A stretch of 64,000 bases of DNA from Curvularia sp. ZM96 (lineage: Eukaryota > Ascomycota > Dothideomycetes > Pleosporales > Pleosporaceae), in the NCBI GenBank assembly GCA_022457065.1, contig JAJGBQ010000005.1, forward strand, positions 868,001 through 932,000. Direction: 5' to 3'. The translations under genes were made by a program, and so were the position numbers. A model generated the notes under the pieces. The model saw only the letters and a program-made list of their open reading frames with translations, ran no database searches and was not told the DNA's origin. Below are positions 54,301 to 64,000 of the stretch, one piece after another (the first letter of the stretch is position 1; each line of letters starts with the position of its first letter).

Positions 54301-55207
54301 TCAACGACTTGAAGTCATGGCTGTCCATATGAAGCTCGACTACAAGCCAAAGCGCGTGGACTACCGCGGTCTTCGTTCGGGCCATACTACCGAGTTTATG
54401 AACTTCTTGATCCTCGATGGCTCTGACATTATCCTACGACATGCAATCGTTTACGGCATCACTTCGTTCGACAAGCTACACAAGACACTCAATGATGTAT
54501 GGATGCCGGACGTCAAGGATAATCAACTTCCAGGGGTTCTTTCTGGACTGGCGGCCGTGCGACCCCTTGTGAACGTCGGCTCGGGACTCAAGGACCTCGT
54601 TGTTGTGCCAATGCGGGAGTACAAGAAGGATGGTCGCATTGTCCGTAGTTTACAAAAAGGCGTGTACGCCTTTGCCAAGAACACAACCTCAGAGGTTGCG
54701 CGTTTGGGAGCAAAGGTAGCCATCGGGACCCAGAATCTGCTTGAAGGCGCAGAAGTCTTTCTCAACCCCCAAGCAACCTCTCTCGGTCGCCACCAAGGCC
54801 ATGAATGGGATGGCGAAGACCCTCATTCCGATTCTGACGAGCCGCGCGCAGTGTCAAACTATGCTAATCAACCGATTGGTGTGCGCGCCGGTCTACGCAG
54901 CGCAGCCAGACACCTCGAGCGCGACCTGCTCACTGCCCGCGACGCGGTAATAGCTATACCTGCGGAGGTGATGGAAGAGGGCAGCGGCACAGGTGTGGCG
55001 AGAGCGCTCGCCAGGCATGCGCCGACGGTTGTATTGCGACCTGCACTTGGCGCTACGAAAGCGCTAAGCAATGCATTGCTGGGTGTGGGCAACGCGCTCG
55101 ATGCGGGATCGAGACGTAAGATTGAAGATGTGAGTATTCGGCCTTTCTTTTGGTACGTGTGTAAGAGGACTCTTACTAACAACAAGCAGAAATACAAATC
55201 ATACTAG
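48388..55207 (+). CDS. ATG2: autophagy lipid-transfer protein Atg2
   Basis: Four exons: 48388-48549, 48604-54126, 54179-55129 and 55190-55207, giving 2217 residues; introns of 54, 52 and 60 bp. The N-terminus MAFFSGLSSSIGRKLLLYGLRQIDIL and, across the first splice, LHVK-KLVALLHLKLPHEIHLSKA is the chorein/VPS13-like N-terminal module. A long Ser/Pro/Glu-rich disordered insert occupies roughly residues 250-640. The conserved C-terminal region appears in exon 3 (EFMNFLILDGSDIILRHA, then DVWMPDVKDNQLPGVLSGLAAVRPLVNVG), and the end RRKIEDKYKSY needs the 18-base last exon. Atg2 bridges the ER and the growing phagophore and moves phospholipids through a hydrophobic groove, working with Atg9 and Atg18. 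The length fits fungal Atg2 and no part is missing. Confidence 0.95.
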
Positions 55208-56205
55208 ACCGTTGGTGGATACCGCATACCCTACATGTTTTTCACGATCAGACATTGACACTTTTTTCTGGCCAAGGCCTAACATTCCACATTGTACCTT
55301 CTTTGTTGTTCTATTTGGTTAGATTGCGTGCATAGCGACGGAATGGAGTTCTGCTAAATTGGTTGGTGCGCGGGCAAATTGGTGGGGACTTACACGGCAT
55401 TATCTTTCAAGATTTGGCTTCATTTTTTCACGGGTCTCATTGGTAACATGGAGTAAGTGTGTAGTTGACCGTTATGTTATGCCATGATTTTGTTTGTGTT
55501 CTACCGAGCTTAATCTTTTCTCTCCTCCTTCTGACATGTTTGTATGATGGGAAATGGTCACACACTAGAGCTTTTTCTTTTCTCGTAAGGGAATAGAATG
55601 CGATGAGAATAGATGTGTACTTTGCTTTTTTTTTTCTTTAAAAAAAAAGTTCCGTTGAAGAAAGCCACTAGACTGCATTGTGCATCGTTGGGTTATTTGT
55701 CTGTTCATCTCTCTCTTTCTGGTTTTGACAGGGGCATGTCCACGACGGATATCACTTGATGAACAGAGAATCAACACTTCATATGGTGTACATTTGCAGT
55801 ACTTCCCTCTACCCCTCGTGCTTACGCTCACGTGCGCCTTCACATGCGAAGCCGTTGCAGTACCGAAAGGGCGTAAGGCGAAGGGGGGGTTTGTCTGATT
55901 ACTGATCCCAAATCAGAGGGATGATTACTATTCTGGACCGAGGCAATATCGATGCCGAAAACGGACATAGTAACGTGTGTATTTAAATGCTGAGATTTGC
56001 AGGCACGTCAGAAGTGATGAGATATCTTGATCACGAAGGATACGCGAATGAAGTCGGTCATAATCGTCGTTAAACTATTTCAAGGTTGAATAGAAATACA
56101 TCATGGGGCTTAGGGATGATAATTTCGAAACGGCATTGCTCGACGCGCCTGATTTCATAAATATTACAATCTCATTTACGAGACCCCAAGTTGAGATGCC
56201 ATGAC
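55208..56205. other. convergent 3' intergenic region
   Basis: About 1 kb between ATG2 and the permease gene. It contains a T10 and an A9 run close together (about 55626-55649) that could pair as a hairpin, possibly a transcript 3' end feature. No gene is visible. Confidence 0.45.
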
Positions 56206-58039
56206 TTAGTAAGTGTACCTGAAGCCCTTCTGGTCGCCGTCCTGTTGAGAAATTTATTAGCATTTGTACAGATGGAAGGACCAAAGGAGGCGCAAAACTC
56301 ACATCGTTGTACTCGAGCTCCAGCTCGCCGCGATCGGCACGCTTGTTCAGGCTCCATGACCTCAAAGTGATGAGGCAAACAAGGATCAAGGTCAGAAGGC
56401 AGCATGCAATGCAGGCGTACAGTCCGGGCTCGTAACCGGGCTTGTCTTGTTCTCGGAAGACAAGACCTCCAGCAATACCGCCTACTCCGCCCATACCGAC
56501 GAGGATGGCCGAGCAGAAAGCACGCTTCCATTGGCCTCTAATGTTGTTGGCTTGGTATGCCATGGTGGCTGGGATGTTGCTGTTTGCTCCGGCAGTGGTA
56601 AGGAAGACGCCAAAGTACCTGGACAAGTGTCAGTCTGAAGTTCAAGCAAGACCTGGTTGCAAGGAAACATACCTGACGTTGGGGTTGCTGTGGAAGCCCA
56701 TGATGGGAAGTCCAATGAGGCAGAGCACCATGTTACAGATGATAATGGGCCCGCGAAGGTGGTACTTGTCGCCGAGGTAGCCAGTGGCATACATGACGAT
56801 AGCAGCCAAGGCGTACGGAGGAGCAACCAAACATTGAGCCGCACCGACGGAGAAACCCATATTTCCTGTCAGAATGATGGGAAGGAAGTATGCAAGAGCA
56901 TAGGTGACAGTAGTGGTGTTGAAGAAGATCTAGGTGGGTTAGTGCGTGCAATCATGGGTTCGTTGTATGTTTGTGCGGCATACCAAGGCGAAACCCCAAA
57001 TCTTGATGTCTGTGCCACCCTTCAAGAACTTGGCGAGCGACCACGGTTCCGGTTTGGCATCACCACGGTCCTTGTTGACACGATCGATGATGAACTTGGC
57101 TTCTCTCTCGGTCAGGAAATTCCAGCTCTTGTGGGCCTTGTCTGGGAAGTCGACGAGGGCCCAGTAACCAACGATACCAAGGAAGCAGGTGAGGGCTCCT
57201 TCGATGATGAAGATCCCTAGAGATTAATTGTCAGCGTCTGCTTGTGATTATGCAATTACACAGGGGAACTCACAGCGCCAGCCGTTCAGACCCTCGCGTC
57301 CCTTCAGCTGCATCAGTCCATATGCAAGGATACCGGCACAAGCAGAAGCCAAACTGCCCAAGATGTAGAAGCACGAGTACCGCTTTCCAATATCGTACCG
57401 GGTATCTGCAGAAGTAATCAGTATCGCAACGATTGTTGAAGATGATGGAATCCTTACACCATGTCGACAGCAGGTAGACACAGCTGGGGAAGAAGCCAGC
57501 TTCTAGCACACCGAGGAGAACTCGCAGGCCAGCCATGGCGCCGTAGCTATCAGCAAATCCCATACCAATCATAACCGCACCCCATGCTACGACAATGAAA
57601 GAGAGAAAGTTGCGTGGTCCGAGGTAGCGGCAGATGACGGTGGCTGGGGGCTGGAAGATGATGTAGGACGCGAAGAAGACAATGGTGACGACGGAATAGC
57701 GGGAGATTGTGCCTTCGAGGGCCGCAAGCTTCAATTCCACGGTCATGCTAAAAGGCATTAGCTCTGCGTGTACGCAACAGCAGCAGATGAGGCGTGTACG
57801 GACCCAGCAATTGCGGCAGCGCTCAGATTGGTACGGTCCATCAGACTGATGCAGTAGAGCACACCGACGGTCACGACAAGACGGCGATCAATGCGGTGGA
57901 TGATCTTTCTCTGCTCGCGCTCGGTGAACTCGCACTCATAGGGGGAGCCATCCTGGGAGCCGTCGATGTTTTCCTTGAGGGTGACGTCTTGCTTCTGGTA
58001 GATGTCGTCGGACATGACTTTGTCGTCGTGGGAAGCCAT
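56206..58039 (-). CDS. MFS permease of the Dal5 (allantoate/anion:cation symporter) family
   Basis: Seven exons: 58039-57804, 57747-57458, 57405-57274, 57216-56984, 56929-56673, 56618-56303 and 56241-56206, giving 499 residues; all six introns are 52-61 bp with GT..AG ends. Joined frames give the family signature: RRLVVTVGVLYCISLMDRTNLSAAAIAGM, then FFASYIIFQPPATVICRYLGPRNFL, GVLEAGFFPSCVYLLSTWY, RYDIGKRYSCFYILGSLASA, GWRWIFIIEGALT and GYLGDKYHLRGP. Twelve membrane segments are expected. Dal5-type permeases import allantoate, nicotinate-like acids, pantothenate or dipeptides by proton symport at the plasma membrane; the substrate cannot be told. The final exon has only 12 codons (DGDQKGFRYTY). 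No single frame covers more than about a fifth of the protein, so gene finders may fragment it. Confidence 0.88.
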
Positions 58040-60670
58040 GGTGGAGTGCGGGTGAGAGGCTTTAGGGCGAGGGAGGAGATGAGGAGCCTGGCAAAAGAAA
58101 CAGAGGGTCCGTGATATTCATGTTATATGGCAAACAGGGCTCGCTGCGTACCCTCGCCGCCAACCCCCCGTCATGACAGCACCTAGGCCCACAGGCGTAT
58201 GGGGAATCCATCAGCAGCAAAGTACCGAGGCACGGGGCAGCATCTGCACCAATTCGCCCGCTTGTTTGGAGACGCCAGCCGAAGGAGGAGCAAAGCCGCG
58301 CAGAGACAAAGGAGGGCGAGGGCCTCAAAGCTGGGGGGCGAGGCTTGGCATGTGGGGACCCCGCATGCTGGGTCAAGCCCTCGCCTGCCAGGGTCCCGAC
58401 GACAAGACTCTCCAAGCACAACTGACGCCGTCTCGTCCCCGTCTGCTGGTATCTTGTCGTGCGCTACGTACCATGCTATCGACCGAGACGAGCCGGATGC
58501 ACTGCGGCGCGCTGCCATCCATGTCTGTTGCTTGTCCTTCATCTCTCAACGCCGTGCAACCGCCGTAGCACGCCCGTCCACAGCCAACAATGAGTTTCGA
58601 ATCCACGCGCGGGGTAACGTCGCGTACTGCTGCTCCACTGCGAGACTCCACCCTCCAGATCTTGTCCCAAGTCGGATACTGCTCCGCGCAGCATCGAGGC
58701 ATGTGTGGCCGCGAGCCGCATGCGAACAAGGCACTTTTGCGTCCATCAGCCGCCCCCCAAGCCGCCGGCTGCTTGGCGTCGACTTGCTCCTGGCGTCATT
58801 GTGAGTCTTTTACAGGTCGCCGTGTGGTCGATTTTGCATGGATACGCCTTATCGACACCCATGCGGGGCAGAGTATGCATACAAAGAGCATCCATCGACA
58901 CAGTCTCAACATGTCCGGCTCCCAGTTGCTTGGAGATATAGGAGGACATACATAACCCTGGCCTGCAGAGGAGCTGGACGATCGCTGTCCGGCCGTTGAG
59001 CACGCATCATACCGCTCACCGAGAACAGCTGCATAACCTTCTTGCATATGTACGTACACCGCGCATCCGAAATCTGGCCTGATTCGCTTGACACTGTCCC
59101 TGTCGATTGATCAGCAGTCTCGACGATCCAGTCACGCATCCAAAACTCCCGGCTAGAGAGTTCCTTTGCTTTCCGTCACTATGCATGCTGCCTCCAGAAT
59201 AGGTGTACATACTTCTTTGCGCCTAGATCCGTGGCGCAAATCACACCACCGCATTCTACGTGGCTTTGCAAAATACGGTGTCACCTTGAGTCCATGAACC
59301 AACCAAGCGAGACGCCTCCCCGGCTGTCAGAGCTAAGTTGGCCACTCTGGGCTGAACTAGGCGTACTACGTTTAGGAGACTAAGACCCCGCCTCCTGCTT
59401 AAGCGTCTCTTTCAATCGCTCCATGGGAGAAGCAACACCCTAGTGTCAGAAACCACGTGTAAACACGGTACCGAACCACCTATTACAGGTGACGATCCTC
59501 GTATCCTATCCTGGTGCTTGGGAGTTCCTAACGCACCCTGCTCCGGATTCTCCCAGATCTCAGTACACACCACCATCTTGGCTCCTCTCCCCACCCAATC
59601 ACGCCTCAGTAGTCGTTGCACTGACCGAGGTACTCTTTTCTAGCCCCAAACATCACAACTACATTCTAGGGATTTTGCCCCTCAAACAGGGCGCCACAAT
59701 CTTTCACTAATGCCTGCGAAGCCCAACCAACACTCCCCCATCGTATATCTAAAGTTTGAAATACCCTCTCACACCAATCACATCCTCAAAGTGGACCGAG
59801 GTAACCTTTCTCCCAATTTCTCTCATCGCGCTGCAGCTAGATATTCGCCCGCCGCTTGCCGCATCCGAATCTGTGACACCAAACATGCCAAAAGGCAACC
59901 GGCATGCTTGTAGGGAAACCGATATGGGGAAATTATAAAAAAGAGGAACTTGTCCAATGAGATCACCATCCGCTGTTCGGGTTCCGAGGCATGCCAGCTT
60001 GAGATCCGGGTTAGCCAAGGCGATAGGTGCATGGCTGGTACGCCACAATGGCTAGGCGTATCGGGTAGAAGTGGTTGGACGAAGGGAGTCGCCAATGGGA
60101 TGACGGGAGCTCCATCTTCGATTCTCGATGTGCTGGTGTTTTCCCTTCGTTGTAGAGATGTCCTGGGAGAGGTGAGTCGAATTGGCCGCTGGTGTCTCAA
60201 GTTCTTTCTTTTTCAAACGGGCACCTAGTTTCCCCGACAGCTGGTGAAACCAAAGAATGGAGACCTACTTTGAAGGCAGCGGCAGTTGTCATAGTCATAT
60301 ATTATCTCGGTGTTAAAAGAAACGCTCACTGTTGTACATTACTAACAATACAGTGTCCATCTTCCACCACGGCTGCCTGGCATATCCTTCCGCTTGTTCA
60401 TAGCTAACCAGGCGCCCGCAAACCCTGCCAAACAACTACAGCCTGAACTCCTCGAAAGCCTCCGTCGTCAGAAAATATGGCGTGCAATTGCCCTTGTTCT
60501 CGATCATCCTAAACTCGCTGATGGTACTCGTGTGTATCAGATGCAGCAGCGCCAGCCTAACCTGAACAGTGAGGCTTTGCTCGTGCAGAGCATGCCTATG
60601 TCTCATCGACTCCTTTGTAGCACTGCTGTCCTGGGAGTGGTATGTTCCCGGTCTGCAGACGGGGTCAAGC
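58040..60670. other. 2.6 kb gene-free stretch
   Basis: The first 800 bp are GC-rich and give long overlapping frames on both strands (for example 58199-58804 plus) without protein character; they are probably promoter sequence of the permease gene. A plus-strand piece at 60409-60590 reads like protein (AKQLQPELLESLRRQKIW, RVYQMQQRQPNLNSEAL) after an intron-like end ACTAACAATACAG at 60341-60353, but it has no start. It may be a remnant or a missed exon. No RNA gene was found. Confidence 0.4.
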
Positions 60671-61252
60671 TCAAGAATTTTCGTGGCGGGTCTGGCGAGG
60701 CGCTCTCACTCGGATTGGTAGAGTCAAGTTGGTTAGCGGAGATGAATCGACTTGCACGATGTTGATGGCTGCTTGAGGGGAAGTCATTGGTGATGTAACG
60801 ACTGGTGGTGCAGGTGTACCGGCGTCCGATGGTTCAGCGACTGGATACTCGGTCTCGGTCTCGACTGGTGGCACCGGCTCCTCGACACTTGGCGGTTCAG
60901 CGACTGGAGAGTCCGCTGTCTGTCTTCTAAACAAGCTTTTAGAACGCAGACTAGGGCAAGAACCGTGTCTACAATCCCCTTACCTCGCCTCCGCCTGTTT
61001 TGCTTCCGCCTCTTTCGCCGCTGCCTCTCGAGCCATGACGATGTCGGCAATCGTTTCCCTATCCATATGCTCATGAAGACTCCGTGCATGCTGCGGGTTC
61101 TAGTCGCAAACATCCAGCAGGTCGTACGCTTCATGATGGTCCTTGATTCCGGTGGCATCCATGAATATGTCGAGGCGTGCTCGCCGCTCGGGAGTCAGGC
61201 CGGGAAACAAGCGACAGGTTTTGAGTGACGGAGCTTCCTTCTTGGGAGGCAT
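60671..61252 (-). pseudogene. small hypothetical gene with in-frame TAG
   Basis: Two exons can be read: 61252-60984 and 60926-60671, with a 57 bp intron (60927-60983; GTAAGG donor, TTTAG acceptor). They give 174 codons from ATG MPPKKEAPSLKTCRLFPGL to TGA. Codon 51 is TAG (61102-61100) between LLDVCD and NPQHARSLHEHMDRETI. Both sides keep protein character in the same frame: PERRARLDIFMDATG before, and EAAAKEAEAKQAEAR after. After the splice the product is Pro/Glu/Val-rich (VAEPPSVEEPVPPVETE). One T-to-A or T-to-G type change would restore a sense codon, so a nonsense mutation or base-call error is plausible. A 37 bp intron around the TAG is possible but too short and would shift into a poorer frame. 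No domain is recognised. Confidence 0.5.
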
Positions 61253-62386
61253 GGCAGAAGTGGTGGGATATGTTTTGGGATGGGGTGATTAACGATGGGT
61301 GCGTAAGGATGAAGATGCGGCGTGTATTTGAGACGATGGGCGGAAGTGAGAGGAGACAGTGTCCTTTATCGGCCTCGGTTGGTGCCTGCGTGCTTGCTTT
61401 ATGGCGGTGGCGTGGAAGGCTGGTCGCTAGTTGTTGCGAGGTCAGAGTTCGTTGTTGCCTTGTCGGGTCTTTGCAACAAGCAGTGGAGGCATTGAAGATA
61501 TTTCGCCATGTATTTGGCATTTGGTTCGTTGAGGCATGTGGTTGCCGTTAATGACACGTTTGAACTGGCTGGGACAAACTATCTAGAGCCATGAGCATAC
61601 TGTGTTTCTTTGAGAGCGAGGCTAGGAGACTGCCGTCTCTGACACTCACCGTCAGATGTACTCAGTGTCAAGACGCTAACGAGACAGGTAATAGCGATAG
61701 CTACATACTTGACAAGGTGCTTTCTCCGGATGCGAAGAATCTGTGTACAACAAGTTTGTCAACGAAGAAACATCTGCAGAGCTTTATACTTTTGAGCAAC
61801 AGAACCCTGGGCTCTAGAAGGATCGTGCCGAGACGTCCACGATATATCATGAAGCTTACAACACGACACTATAAGTTCGATTGAACTGCGCGGTCTTACA
61901 GATAAGAACCTCTCAACACCACCATATCTATTATTACAAAAGATTAATTTCCCGTAATTGTTCCCAGGGTCTTTTGAAAGGAAAAGAAACGAATCGATCA
62001 CATCATATGCTTTCATTTCAATGCTAGGAATGGCCCAGTCTTGGACTAATAAACCCGAATCTTATTGACAATCACCAGGGCTGTGGAAGAACATCCTGGA
62101 CCACTTGAAATGCAATGCAATATCTAAATGGTATACAGCAAGGCAAATGCAAGCCCTTATAGGAAGTACTAGGACGGCGGTGTTCTAACGGTCATCACGA
62201 AGATGTGGACCCCGGATCTTCCAAGCTAGGTACTTAACCGAACCGTCCCGCATCGCGCGACCTATGACACCATTGTGCCGCAGCTGTCCCGACATCTTGT
62301 TTACACAGCATCATGATTTTCCTACACGCGCGCCCAGCGTTTCCTGCAGTCGTCATATCCAATTCCCACCCGCCAATCTAAGCGTA
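61253..62386. other. intergenic stretch
   Basis: About 1.1 kb. The left part is the upstream region of the small minus-strand gene. Short frames on both strands show no protein character, and no repeats or RNA genes are apparent. The right end precedes the next gene; an ATG at 62264 is in frame with it but gives an unlikely N-terminus. Confidence 0.45.
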
Positions 62387-63214
62387 ATGTACGCTTTAAC
62401 ACTAGCCGGAATCCCCATCGCCGTCGGTGCCAATGAAGCCGTCCACCAGCAACGGCTTCTAGACGAAGAAGCCGAATCCGAAGATCGCCAAGAAGAGTTC
62501 TACTTAGATGTCTTCTGCGATGCGAAGAGCAGAAAGAAAGATGAAGTTCACAACGCGATTGTCGTCCTGAAAGACGGAAAAGTACGCAACCCCCACTTAC
62601 ACCTTTATGCACTACATATGTGGAACAGCAGTGCTAATCGACACGTACAGCTACGTCTCTGGCCCAAAGACCCCGAAACCAACCTTCCAAAGCGCGGTCC
62701 ACACGGGGAACCACCTCCCCACCCCTTTACTGGCTTCTACCTTCCCTTTCCCTCCTCCGAGCTCCCGCATCGCCCCATGCCCGCGGCCCCCGTCCTCGGC
62801 CTCGTCAGTACCGTCCCACCATCTGCACCCTCCTCACCTGAGTCTTCCGCTCCCTCGACGCCCTCACCTCTCCCCCGCAAAACCGAGTCACAGCCTGCAA
62901 AACCCAAATTAAACTGGGTCTATGCGCATAGCAAGAGGCGGGAGCTGCGATACGGACCAAGGGCAGAGGCCAAGAAACACAAAGTCGGGCCGTGGGATTG
63001 GACAGAGGACGAGCAGGGGTTGACGCTGGATGATGAGGAATGTCTTGTTGCTGTAGAGGAGGAGAAGGGAGGGTACGGGTGGGCGGTGTATTGGGATCCG
63101 GAGGATGATTGTTTGAAGGGGATGGGAGTGGGTGAGGAGAAAAGGGTATTGCGGTGTAGTTTGGAGAGGAGACTGGTGGAGAGGAAGAGGATTAAGGGAC
63201 TGGATGAGGATTGA
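62387..63214 (+). CDS. conserved fungal protein of unknown function
   Basis: Two exons: 62387-62581 and 62651-63214, with a 69 bp intron (62582-62650; GTACGC donor, GCTAAT branch, GTACAG acceptor), giving 252 residues. The splice joins AIVVLKDGK to LRLWPKDPE. Later come HPFTGFYLPFP, LGLVSTVPP, LNWVYAHSKRRELRYGPR, VGPWDWTEDEQGLTLDDEE and VLRCSLERRL. This order matches a family of fungal proteins I have seen only as uncharacterised; no enzyme motif is visible. The middle is Ser/Pro-rich. Because the intron length is a multiple of three and has no stop, the unspliced frame is open too, which would add 23 residues. I chose the ATG at 62387 (MYALTLAGIPIAVGANEA) over the upstream in-frame ATG at 62264, whose extension looks like leader sequence. 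Confidence 0.72.
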   Translation: MYALTLAGIPIAVGANEAVHQQRLLDEEAESEDRQEEFYLDVFCDAKSRKKDEVHNAIVVLKDGKVRNPHLHLYALHMWNSSANRHVQLRLWPKDPETNLPKRGPHGEPPPHPFTGFYLPFPSSELPHRPMPAAPVLGLVSTVPPSAPSSPESSAPSTPSPLPRKTESQPAKPKLNWVYAHSKRRELRYGPRAEAKKHKVGPWDWTEDEQGLTLDDEECLVAVEEEKGGYGWAVYWDPEDDCLKGMGVGEEKRVLRCSLERRLVERKRIKGLDED

Positions 63215-64000
63215 GAGTGAGGGTAGCAAGGAACTGAGATGCGAAGATTTTGGGTGCTTGTTGCTGAGACTCGGTTGCACGGATAAGGCAGCTTTTTATG
63301 ACTGGGAGACAAACGGTATGTAGTGATGTTAGCGCTCATTATACTCAATCTAGCGCGGTGGCATTTGATTTGGATATATGGAACCTATAGCAGCAAGTCA
63401 CTATAGTTGAATGATGATGTTTGCAGATGATCACGGTGTGAGGTTTGCATGGATGGCTCGATCACGATGAAGCTTCATCTCGAGGATCGGCTGTTTGAAA
63501 ATGGCATGCGTGCTTGTCAGTCTAGATATCTCAGTCTCGTCTTTGTGAGAAATCAAAACTCGCTCAAAAGCTTCTATGTCTGTAAAGCCAAGGATGAATT
63601 GGTCTTTACTATGTTTGTTAGATTCGAACTTCTTGGGTCTCTAGGCAAAGAGGAAAAACAGTTAAGCATATTGCGTGGCCTGATCAGAGCGTGTAATGCT
63701 GTACATGTGTAACTTTATAGTCATATATTTTGTTAGCAAACTGAACAGCTATCTAAACTGCTGCTTTTAAAACCTTTGGAGGCGATGAGAACACTGCCAT
63801 TGAAGACGTGTAGGAAGAATAAGCCCTTTGTGTTTTAATGTTCTCCTACTTGAAAGTAGAAGTCATATGGGGAGGTTCTATGGTTCATGCTAACATCATG
63901 ATAGCATGTGAAGCTGTGTTGTCTGTTAGAACGGCCCAATGGCAAGGCAGAAATACCATACCAAAGCTGAGTGTCAATGCTACCAGTGGGTATGGCTGTA
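63215..64000. other. gene-free right edge
   Basis: The 3' UTR of the preceding gene and AT-rich sequence. An 87-codon frame at 63449-63712 starts with ATG but shows no domain, so it is not called as a gene. A gene may continue beyond the window. Confidence 0.4.

Noticed and set aside
58199..58804. 201-codon plus-strand open frame starting with ATG
   Set aside because: GC-rich promoter-like sequence with several overlapping frames on both strands and no conserved motif.
63449..63712. 87-codon frame with ATG near the right edge
   Set aside because: No domain, no splice partner and ordinary AT-rich surroundings; likely chance.
1..64000. tRNA, rRNA, CRISPR and bacterial-type operon features
   Set aside because: No cloverleaf with intact A and B boxes, rRNA segment or spacer array was recognised by eye. 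The gene structure is eukaryotic, so prokaryotic features are not expected. A tRNA scan would be needed to exclude tRNAs fully.

Overview
The window looks like nuclear DNA of a filamentous ascomycete (Pezizomycotina), most likely a dothideomycete of the Pleosporales type. The support is many 50-95 bp introns with GT..AG ends and CTAAC/CTAAT-like branch sites, a HET-domain gene, a Dal5-type permease, a Clr2-like silencing factor, an Sfp1-like zinc-finger regulator and a full-length Atg2. The genus is inference; no organism-specific marker is present. Starts and splice sites were reconstructed by hand from reading frames, splice consensus and protein continuity. Several long frames begin at a non-ATG codon, and there I chose the first sensible ATG.

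Layout. At 0.9-11.3 kb: a small peroxisomal SCP2 protein, a HET-domain protein, a convergent xylitol/sorbitol dehydrogenase, a MYND zinc-finger protein and a 1249-residue ankyrin protein. At 13.1-17.5 kb: a monocarboxylate-type MFS transporter and an acetoacetate-decarboxylase-like protein, separated by an AT-rich stretch with a 13 bp minisatellite. From 17.5 to 21 kb no gene is visible. At 21.1-22.9 kb lies the Sfp1-like factor, preceded by about 3 kb of very GC-rich sequence with long but unconvincing open frames on both strands.

The 26-34 kb part is accessory in character. It holds small orphan genes: a small acidic protein with an apparent frameshift, a possible small secreted protein, a BTB/POZ protein and a glycine-zipper-rich protein. 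It also holds an AT-rich island bounded by a 12 nt inverted repeat and containing a two-exon F-box-like gene and a cysteine-rich small frame.

From 34 to 56 kb the genes are dense and conserved: an unknown protein, a single-pass membrane protein with a cysteine-bearing outer domain, a Clr2-like protein, a coiled-coil protein with an N-terminal cysteine cluster, a small mitochondrial-type membrane protein, an ADGF-type adenosine deaminase and ATG2. A seven-exon Dal5-family permease follows, then a mostly empty stretch holding a small gene with an in-frame TAG, and finally a conserved fungal protein of unknown function.

These are independent eukaryotic transcription units; I see no biosynthetic cluster or operon-like system. 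The best leads for something new are the accessory island at 27.6-33.6 kb (orphan small genes, inverted ends, repeated CACGTG/CATGTG blocks), the two genes with apparent disabling changes, and the long GC-rich leader upstream of the Sfp1-like gene.
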